A stretch of DNA of 64,000 nucleotides. Origin: Tistlia sp040905785 (GTDB taxonomy: Bacteria > Pseudomonadota > Alphaproteobacteria > Kiloniellales > DSM-21159). How positions within the stretch are numbered: the first letter of the stretch is position 1; every line of letters begins with the position of its first letter. The position numbers and the translations under genes are program-made. Below the pieces are notes generated by a model. It was not told the DNA's origin, made no database searches, and saw only the letters and a program-made list of their open reading frames with translations. Where the stretch lies: positions 92,341 through 156,340 of the forward strand of contig NZ_JBBDQW010000025.1 of the NCBI RefSeq assembly GCF_040905785.1, written 5' to 3'. This document shows, piece by piece, positions 58,010-64,000 of this stretch.

Positions 58010-58531
58010 ATGATGACCGACGATCCATACCGCTACGACCTCATGGTCGAAAAGGCCTTGCGCACGGTCGTGCGCGAGGCGCTGGGCGTGACGGCCGAGC
58101 ACGGCCTGACCGGCGACCACCACTTCTATCTCACCTTCCGCACGGACTGGGAGGCGGTCGAGGTGTCGGAGGCGCTGAAGCGGCGCTATCCGCGCGAGAT
58201 GACCGTCGTCCTGCAGAACCGCTTCTGGGACCTGAAGGTCGCCGAGGACCACTTCAGCGTGGTGCTGACCTTCAACGAGGTGGCCGAGACGCTGGTCGTG
58301 CCCTATGAGGCGATCTCGACCTTCGCCGATCCCTCCGTGCGCTTCGGCCTGCAGTTCGCCTCGAGTAGCCTGGACGAGGGCAGCCTGGAGCAGGGCGGCC
58401 CCGACGAGATTTTGGACGGAGAGGCCGCGGAGGACGAGGCGCTCGACCTCGCCGGCCCTCCCGACAGGGAGCCGCCGGAGAGCGCCGGGGAGAAGGTCGT
58501 CACCCTGGACCGGTTCCGGAACAAGACCTGA
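58010..58531 (+). CDS. sspB: SspB-family ClpXP adaptor
   Basis: 173 aa. The alpha-type SspB body occupies residues about 1-125 (YDLMVEKALRTVVREALG, HHFYLTFRTDWEAVEVSEALKRRYP, MTVVLQNRFWDLKVAEDHFSVVLTFNEVAETLVVPYEAI), which grips the tmRNA tag. A flexible acidic linker (DEGSLEQGGPDEILDGEAAEDEA) and a C-terminal ClpX-binding tail VVTLDRFRNKT follow. It delivers ssrA-tagged proteins to ClpXP; tmRNA is adjacent, a tidy functional pair. ATG at 58010 (or 58013) lacks a ribosome site; the dispersed repeat lies just upstream. Confidence 0.94.
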   Translation: MMTDDPYRYDLMVEKALRTVVREALGVTAEHGLTGDHHFYLTFRTDWEAVEVSEALKRRYPREMTVVLQNRFWDLKVAEDHFSVVLTFNEVAETLVVPYEAISTFADPSVRFGLQFASSSLDEGSLEQGGPDEILDGEAAEDEALDLAGPPDREPPESAGEKVVTLDRFRNKT

Positions 58532-58553
58532 GGCGCGGGAGGCGCCGGAGCCG

Positions 58554-58760
58554 TCAGCTCCGCCTGCCACCCTGGGCGAGCGGGTTCCACTTGGCGACCT
58601 GCCTCGGCGGCGTCGGCGCGTCGACCTGGACCTTACGGGTCTTGACGAGCTCAACGAACTCGTCGAATCGGCGCTTGATCTCCAGCTTCTCCTGCTCGTC
58701 CATCTCGCGCACGGTCTTGCCGCTGAGATCGCGCTGGCGGATATCGTCTTGGATGGTCAC
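58554..58760 (-). CDS. Small charged protein of unknown function (68 aa)
   Basis: Starts MTIQDDIRQRDLSGKTVREMD, then a strongly charged helical stretch EQEKLEIKRRFDEFVELVK and a short Pro/Arg-rich tail with WNPLAQGG. No membrane helix or cysteine. I do not recognise a family. Convergent with sspB, the gap being about 20 bp, and divergent from the hydrolase gene. Real coding is plausible because the product has balanced, non-repetitive composition, unlike the read-through ORFs around it. Confidence 0.6.
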   Translation of the reverse strand: MTIQDDIRQRDLSGKTVREMDEQEKLEIKRRFDEFVELVKTRKVQVDAPTPPRQVAKWNPLAQGGRRS

Positions 58761-58826
58761 GGGCAGCCGCGCTCCTTGCTCGCGCTCCGGAAGCCGCTAC
58801 CCTGCCGCCCGGAGGGTTAAGGCCCG

Positions 58827-59468
58827 ATGAACGACGCCATCCCGCTGCTGTTCGACGGACCGGCCGAGGCGCCCGTGACCCTGGTCCTGGCGCACGGAGC
58901 CGGGGCCGGCGCCGAGACGCCCTTCATGACCGCCTTCGCGGAGGGCTTGGCGGCGCGCGGGCGGCGCGTCGCGCGCTTCGAGTTCCCCTACATGGCCCGG
59001 CGCCGCGCCGACGGCCGGAAGCGTCCGCCCGACCGCGCGCCGGTGCTGCTCGCATCCTGGCGCGGCGTCGTGGCGCAGCTCGGCGGGCCCGGGCGGGTCG
59101 TGCTCGGCGGCAAGTCGATGGGCGGCCGCATGGCCAGCCTGCTGGCCGCCGAGCTGGAGGCCGAGGGCACGCCGGCGCGCGGCCTGGTCTGCCTCGGCTA
59201 TCCCTTCCACCCGCCCGGAAAGCCCGAACGCCCGCGCACCGCTCACCTGGCCGCCCTGGCCACGCCGGGGCTGATCCTGCAGGGCACGCGCGACCCTTTC
59301 GGCGGCGAGGCCGAGGTCGCCGGCTATGCCCTCGCCCCGGGCCTGCGCGTCCACTGGCTCGACGACGGCGACCACGACCTCAAACCGCGCAAGGCGAGCG
59401 GTCGCAGCGAGGCGCAGAACCGGGCCGAGGCGATCGAGGCCGTCGAGCGCTTCCTCGCCGCGCTCTGA
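58827..59468 (+). CDS. Alpha/beta-family hydrolase (dienelactone/KANL3-Tex30 type)
   Basis: 213 aa. Oxyanion segment LAHGAGAGAETPFMTAFAEGLA, nucleophile elbow GGKSMGGRMASLL (G-x-S-x-G, Ser), Asp in LQGTRDPFGG and His in LDDGDHDLKP complete the catalytic triad. This short, lid-less type is widespread and of broad or unknown specificity. Cytoplasmic. Divergent from the 68-aa protein gene. Confidence 0.9.
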   Translation: MNDAIPLLFDGPAEAPVTLVLAHGAGAGAETPFMTAFAEGLAARGRRVARFEFPYMARRRADGRKRPPDRAPVLLASWRGVVAQLGGPGRVVLGGKSMGGRMASLLAAELEAEGTPARGLVCLGYPFHPPGKPERPRTAHLAALATPGLILQGTRDPFGGEAEVAGYALAPGLRVHWLDDGDHDLKPRKASGRSEAQNRAEAIEAVERFLAAL

Positions 59469-59486
59469 CGGGCCCGCGGAGTCGGC

Positions 59487-62012
59487 TCAGCCCGCCGCAT
59501 CCGGCTGCCCGGTCTCTTCGGGCGCCTTGCCGTCGGCGCGCTCCGAGGCGACCTTCTCGATCTGCCGGCGCATGGCGGGCTGGCGGCGCATCAGGCGCCG
59601 GAAGTCCGCCGCATCGAGCTCGAGCAGGTGGCAGTAGCCGCAGGCCACGACGTCGGCGCTGCGCGGCTGACGGTGGAGCAGCGCGAGCTCACCGAAGAAG
59701 TCTCCGGGGCCGAGCAGGATCCGCTCGTCGGGCTTGCGCTCCGGCAGGCAAACCTCGACCTCCCCCGAGGCGATGAAGAACATCGAGTTGCCGGTGGCAC
59801 CCTTGGTGACGATCTGCTCCCCGGGATGGGCGAGGCGCGCGCGCAGCATCTGCCCGAGTTCGGCGAGGCCGCCGGCGTCGACGCCGCGGAACAGCGAGAC
59901 CCGGCGGACCATCTCCATCAGGCGCAGGCCGAGGTCGAGCGACGGCCGGCGATCGAGCGCGCGCTGGCGCCTCGCCAGATCCTGCATCAGGTCGTCGTAG
60001 ACCTCCCGGCCGACCACCGATTCCTCGAGCTGCCGGCGATAGGCGCCCTCCTCCAGGCGCAGGGCGGCGCGTGCCAGGTACTGGCGGCGCAGCGCCCGGG
60101 CGAAGCCGGGATACTGCAGCTCGACCGCGGCCAGGGCGTCGTCGACGGCTTGGCGCCGACTGTCCAGAAGCTCGGCCAGGTCGTCGCGCACGCGCTCGCC
60201 GAGCAGCGGTCCGAGCGACTGGGCGATGTAGCCCTGCAGCTCGCGCATCACGAGCTGGACTGCGAGCAGCTGCTCGAAGCGGTCGGCCAGCGCCTCGGCC
60301 AGAGGGCCGCTCCAGCCGGTCAGGCGCTGCAGCCGCGTCGCCAGGCGCAGCCGAAAGGACAGCAGGACCGGCCCGCTGCCGGCGCGCCGGTAGCCCCGCG
60401 CACCCTCGACCTTGACCGCGTCGAGCAGCCGGTCGGCCAAGGCGACCAGCCGGCCGACCAGGCCGCGCGACACCGAGCGATCCTGGAAGTGCCCGAGGTA
60501 GAGCTCCTTCTCGCGGTTGGTCAGGGTGCGCAGGCCGACCTCCAGGCGATGCTCGTGCGAGATGCGCAGCGCCTCCTCGGCCGGCTGGTCGGGCGGGCCC
60601 AGGCCCTCGGCCAGGTCGGGGTCGAAGCCGTAGCTGTCGGCGGTTTCGGCGATCTGGCGCCGGATCGACTGGGCGGAGAGCGCCATCACCCGGTCGCGCA
60701 GCGCCGCCTCGGTCGGCGACAGGCGGTCGAGCCTGAGCCAGCCGATCAAGGGTCGCAGCGTGCTGCCGTTCACGAACAGCGTGAAGAAGACGTAGCCGGT
60801 CGCTAGCATGCCGACGAAGCGCCGCACCTCGACCGGCAGCGCCGCGTTGTCGACGACCGAGAGCGCCAGCACCAGGGTCGTCGCGCCGCGCAGGCCGCCC
60901 CACAGCATGACGAAGCGGGTGCGCCGTCCGAGCGGCTGGGCGAGGCCGGCCAGCACGAGCAGCGGGAACAGGCCCTCGAGCACGACTGCGCGGGCCGCCA
61001 GCGAAGCCACGATCAGCACGCCGAGCAGGCCGAGCTCGCTCCAGGTCATGTCCTCGAGCAGCCGGACGCCGAGCATCGAGGCCAGCACGAAGACCAGCGA
61101 GGTCGCCCAGAAGTCGAGCTGCTGCCAGGTCTGTGACAGGTGGCTCCAGGCGGTCGGCGAGATCCGGAGCGGCCCCTCGACCGAGATCACCAGGCCGGCG
61201 GTCACCACCGCGACGACGCCGGAGACCCGCAGGTAGTCCTCGCCCACGATGAAGGCGAGGTAGGCGAGCGCGACCGAGAAGGTGATGGCGGCGATCGGCA
61301 TCTCGCGCAGGTAGGGCAGCACCAGGCAGGCGAGCCGCGCGAGCACGACGCCGAGCGCCAGGCCGCCGGCGAAGTCGGTCAGGAAGGTCATGGCAGCCGC
61401 CGCCGGGTCCGGCTCGACGCCGGACGTCAGCATCGAGAGCAGCAGCGCGAAGAAGGCGATCGCCGCGGCGTCGTTGAACAGGCTCTCGCCCGCGACCAGG
61501 ACGGTCAGGCGGCGCGGCGCGCCGATGTCGCGGAAGACCTGAATCACGCCGGCCGGGTCCGTCGTGGCGACGATGGCGCCGAGCAGCAGGCAGACCACGA
61601 GGCCGCGGTCGGAGACCCCGGAGAGCGCGAAGCCGATCATCCCGGCGGCGACCGCGACCGCGACCACGGCGAGCAGCAGGACCGCAGCGACCTCGTCGAG
61701 CAGCAGCCGGACGTCGACTCCGAGCCCCGCCGCGAACAGCAGCGGCGGCAGGAACAGATAGAGATAGCCGTCGGCGCCGAGCCCCATCACGCGCAGCCCG
61801 ACGAAGAGGCTGTCGACCACAGCGATCTCGCCGCTCGACGGCTGGCCCAGGCCGAAGGGATCGAGCAGCAGGTCGGCGAGGCCGATCAGGATGCCCAGGC
61901 AGACCAGCAGCGCGGCGAAGGGCAGGCGCACGCGCTCGGCGAGCGGTGCCAGCAGGCTGACGCCGATGAGCAGCACGACGAGGGCGAGGAGGATCGGGAC
62001 CAGCTCGGACAT
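59487..62012 (-). CDS. Na+/H+ antiporter (NhaP/CPA1 type) with cyclic-nucleotide-binding domain
   Basis: 841 aa from ATG 62012; the upstream open frame to 62147 is Ala-rich read-through. Residues 1-410 form a 12-helix antiporter (LVCLGILIGLADLLLD, GAIVATTDPAGVIQVFRDIGAPRRL with the ND-type acid pair, FNDAAAIAFFALLLS). Residues about 420-710 are a soluble helical linker. Residues about 720-825 are a cNMP-binding domain (GEQIVTKGATGNSMFFIASGEVEV, GPGDFFGELALLHRQPRSADV, with phosphate-binding Glu-Leu and Arg). This layout resembles plant SOS1-like exchangers. Probably regulated by cyclic nucleotide in salt or pH response. Convergent with the hydrolase gene. Confidence 0.93.
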   Translation of the reverse strand: MSELVPILLALVVLLIGVSLLAPLAERVRLPFAALLVCLGILIGLADLLLDPFGLGQPSSGEIAVVDSLFVGLRVMGLGADGYLYLFLPPLLFAAGLGVDVRLLLDEVAAVLLLAVVAVAVAAGMIGFALSGVSDRGLVVCLLLGAIVATTDPAGVIQVFRDIGAPRRLTVLVAGESLFNDAAAIAFFALLLSMLTSGVEPDPAAAAMTFLTDFAGGLALGVVLARLACLVLPYLREMPIAAITFSVALAYLAFIVGEDYLRVSGVVAVVTAGLVISVEGPLRISPTAWSHLSQTWQQLDFWATSLVFVLASMLGVRLLEDMTWSELGLLGVLIVASLAARAVVLEGLFPLLVLAGLAQPLGRRTRFVMLWGGLRGATTLVLALSVVDNAALPVEVRRFVGMLATGYVFFTLFVNGSTLRPLIGWLRLDRLSPTEAALRDRVMALSAQSIRRQIAETADSYGFDPDLAEGLGPPDQPAEEALRISHEHRLEVGLRTLTNREKELYLGHFQDRSVSRGLVGRLVALADRLLDAVKVEGARGYRRAGSGPVLLSFRLRLATRLQRLTGWSGPLAEALADRFEQLLAVQLVMRELQGYIAQSLGPLLGERVRDDLAELLDSRRQAVDDALAAVELQYPGFARALRRQYLARAALRLEEGAYRRQLEESVVGREVYDDLMQDLARRQRALDRRPSLDLGLRLMEMVRRVSLFRGVDAGGLAELGQMLRARLAHPGEQIVTKGATGNSMFFIASGEVEVCLPERKPDERILLGPGDFFGELALLHRQPRSADVVACGYCHLLELDAADFRRLMRRQPAMRRQIEKVASERADGKAPEETGQPDAAG

Positions 62013-62205
62013 TTCCGCCACTTTGCCCGAAGCCCGGAGCGCCTGCCAGTGGCGCCGGCAGGCGGCGGCCGCAGCCGCCCGCCCGGCCGCCGGATCCGGC
62101 GGTCCGCTGCCGCCGCCGACGCCGTTGCGCGCGATTTGGGGTAGCACGCGATGTCGGCGCTTCCTAACTCAGGGGGGCGGCGAAGCGGCGACGCGGGAGG
62201 CGGTT

Positions 62206-63648
62206 TTGAGCAGCGAAAGCCCGAACGAGCGGCCGGAGGGCTGGGAGGAGACCCGGCTGGAGAGCGATTCGCTCGGCGAGATCGCGGTCGCGGCGGCGCG
62301 CTACTGGGGCGCCCAGACCCAGCGCTCCCTGGAGAACTTCCGGATCGGCGAGGAGCGCATGCCGCCCGCCCTGATCCACGCCTTCGGGCTGCAGAAGCTG
62401 GCGGCCGCCCGGGTCAACGAGCGGCTCGGGGCTCTGCCCGCGGAACTCGCCGGCACCATCGTCGAGGCGGCCGGAGAGGTCGCCTCCGGCGCCCTGGACG
62501 CGGAGTTCCCGCTGGTCGTCTGGCAGACCGGCTCGGGCACGCAGACCAACATGAACGCCAACGAGGTCATCGCCGGCCGGGCCAACGAGATCCTCACCGG
62601 CACGCGCGGCGGCAAGCGCCCGGTGCATCCCAACGACCACGTCAACCGCGGCCAGTCGTCGAACGACTCCTTTCCGACCGCCATGTACATCGCCGCAGGC
62701 CTGGCCCTGGCGGAGGGCACCCTGCCCGGCCTTCGCCACCTGGCCGAGGGCCTCGCCGAGAAGGCTTCGGCCTTCCGGGACCTCGTCAAGATCGGCCGAA
62801 CCCACCTGATGGACGCGACACCCCTGACCCTGGGCGACGAGTTCTCGGGCTACGCCGAGCAGGCCGCCCGCGGCGTCCGACGCATCGAGGCGGTCCTGCC
62901 GGGCCTGCTCGAGCTGGCGCAGGGCGGCACTGCCGTCGGCACCGGCCTCAACGCCGAGCCGGGCTTCGCCGAGGCCTTCGCCGCCGAGGTCGCCGGCCTG
63001 ACCGGGCTGGATTTCGTGACGGCTCCCAACAAGTTCGAGGCGCTGGCCGCGCACGACGCCATGGTCGAGGCCTCCGGCGCGCTCAACACGGTGGCGGCCT
63101 CGCTGATGAAGATCGGCAACGACATCCGCCTGCTCGGCTCCGGGCCGCGCTGCGGCATCGGCGAGCTGCGGCTGCCCGCCAACGAGCCCGGCTCCTCGAT
63201 CATGCCCGGCAAGGTCAACCCGACCCAGAGCGAGGCGCTGACCATGGTCTGCACCCAGGTCATGGGCAACCACACGACGATCACCCTGGCCGGCGCCAGC
63301 GGCCACTTCGAGCTCAACGTCTTCAAGCCGGTGCTGATCTACAACCTGCTGCAGTCGGCGCGCCTGATCGGCGACGCCGCGCGCTCCTTCCAGGACAACT
63401 GCGTCGCCGGCATCCAGGCTGACGAGCAGCGCATCGCCGAGCTGCTGCACGGCTCGCTCATGCTGGTGACGGCGCTCAATCCGCACATCGGCTACGACAA
63501 GGCGGCCGAGGTCGCGAAGAAGGCCCACGCCGAGGCGACGACCCTGAAACAGGCGGCGGTCGCGCTCGGCCACGTCACGCCCGAGGAGTTCGATCTGAAG
63601 GTGCGCCCGGAAGCCATGCTGGGCCCGCGCCGACCAGCGCCCCGGTGA
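62206..63648 (+). CDS. fumC: Fumarate hydratase class II
   Basis: 480 aa. TTG start at 62206, five bases after GGGAGG; the frame extends back to 61891 but overlaps the antiporter gene. Markers: GSGTQTNMNANEVIAGRAN, TGLN-like GTGLNAEPGF, and the superfamily signature GSSIMPGKVNPTQ. Interconverts fumarate and malate in the citric acid cycle; the class II enzyme is iron-free and oxygen-stable. Start residues up to about 15 are an unconserved tail. Followed 62 bp later by a small RHH protein gene. Confidence 0.96.
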   Translation: MSSESPNERPEGWEETRLESDSLGEIAVAAARYWGAQTQRSLENFRIGEERMPPALIHAFGLQKLAAARVNERLGALPAELAGTIVEAAGEVASGALDAEFPLVVWQTGSGTQTNMNANEVIAGRANEILTGTRGGKRPVHPNDHVNRGQSSNDSFPTAMYIAAGLALAEGTLPGLRHLAEGLAEKASAFRDLVKIGRTHLMDATPLTLGDEFSGYAEQAARGVRRIEAVLPGLLELAQGGTAVGTGLNAEPGFAEAFAAEVAGLTGLDFVTAPNKFEALAAHDAMVEASGALNTVAASLMKIGNDIRLLGSGPRCGIGELRLPANEPGSSIMPGKVNPTQSEALTMVCTQVMGNHTTITLAGASGHFELNVFKPVLIYNLLQSARLIGDAARSFQDNCVAGIQADEQRIAELLHGSLMLVTALNPHIGYDKAAEVAKKAHAEATTLKQAAVALGHVTPEEFDLKVRPEAMLGPRRPAPR

Positions 63649-63710
63649 CCGCCGCCGCGCCCGCCGCCCGGGGCGGACCAGACACCGGGGGACCAGACAC
63701 GGGAGAAAGC

Positions 63711-63953
63711 ATGAGCAGAAGCGGGATCCTGCGCAAACGCTCGGTGACCATCGCCGGTCATCGCACGAGTTTGTCGCTCGAGGCGGTGTTCTGGAAGGCG
63801 CTGCAGGACGCGTTGACCGAGGAAGGCACCTCGGTCAACGCCCTGGTCGAGCGCATCGACCGCAATCGCGCCGCCGACGGCAGCGGCGGCAACCTCTCGA
63901 GCGCCGTGCGCGTCTGGCTGATGCAGCGGCTGCGCGAGAAGGCCCCGGCCTAG
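63711..63953 (+). CDS. Ribbon-helix-helix domain protein (RHH_4 type)
   Basis: 80 aa from ATG 63711 (GGGAGAAAG upstream); an earlier GTG at 63645 touches the fumC stop but lacks a ribosome site. Starts SGILRKRSVTIAGHRTSLSLEAVFWKALQ (beta ribbon then helix), followed by the second helix SSAVRVWLMQRLREK. The pattern R-x-V-T-I-x-GH-R-T-S-x-S-L-E is the RHH_4 family, common and of unknown target in alphaproteobacteria. Placement after fumC is frequent in this class, but its DNA target is not known. The window ends 47 bp later without another gene. Confidence 0.88.
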   Translation: MSRSGILRKRSVTIAGHRTSLSLEAVFWKALQDALTEEGTSVNALVERIDRNRAADGSGGNLSSAVRVWLMQRLREKAPA

Positions 63954-64000
63954 GAGCCTGTCTGAGTAAGCGTCTTCGTCTCGACGCTGCGTTGTGTTCG

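Overview
GC-rich, densely coded chromosomal DNA with the marks of a free-living alphaproteobacterium, probably of the Rhodospirillales/Kiloniellales type. The markers are a circularly permuted two-piece tmRNA with the tag ANDNYAEARLAA, a Shemin-type 5-aminolevulinate synthase, a DUF1127 protein, an alpha-type SspB, ThyX, and a large load of TRAP and ABC importers. There is no prophage, IS element, CRISPR array, rRNA or tRNA that I can see. The region is core chromosome with accessory transport and catabolic islands.

Layout. 0-10 kb: end of an MFS transporter, CAP-domain and PAS proteins, moaA, an exported protein of unknown function, a RimK-like ATP-grasp ligase translationally coupled to a GNAT/C39-peptidase fusion, NAD kinase, and a molybdopterin hydroxylase large subunit standing alone. 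10-22 kb: a GcvA-like LysR regulator with a matching operator, argE, an AbrB-type membrane protein, an SDR, a thioesterase, a Na/Pi cotransporter, a TPP-riboswitch operon (TRAP binding protein - thiM - thiE), a Bcr/CflA exporter and pyrE. 22-36 kb: a GAF histidine kinase, an MttB-family methyltransferase followed by an oligopeptide-type binding protein and two permeases without ATPases, a Usp protein, and a complete convergent oligopeptide-type ABC system. 36-48 kb: LysE exporter, GST, two GNATs, a DapB-like protein with an altered active site, a class III aminotransferase, hemA (frameshifted here), and a polyamine-type ABC operon. 48-64 kb: an EamA transporter, a sulfonate/nitrate-type ABC operon, a catabolic TRAP/SDR/cupin cluster ending in thyX, ssrA beside sspB, a cyclic-nucleotide-domain Na+/H+ antiporter, fumC and a ribbon-helix-helix protein.

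How the parts work together. Several neighbourhoods are functionally coherent. The tmRNA tag and its ClpXP adaptor SspB lie next to each other. Thiamine salvage genes share one TPP riboswitch with an unexpected TRAP-type binding protein. An ATP-grasp ligase and an acetyltransferase/peptidase look like a two-gene peptide-modification module. Two oligopeptide-type ABC loci face each other, and only one carries ATPases. Palindromic repeats (a REP-like hairpin, a MITE-like element, and a roughly 44-bp dispersed repeat present at both ends of the window) sit in intergenic gaps. Two long homopolymers affect coding sequence: a C14 run at the start of the MttB-family gene and a G6C8 run in hemA, where the reading frame is broken as given.
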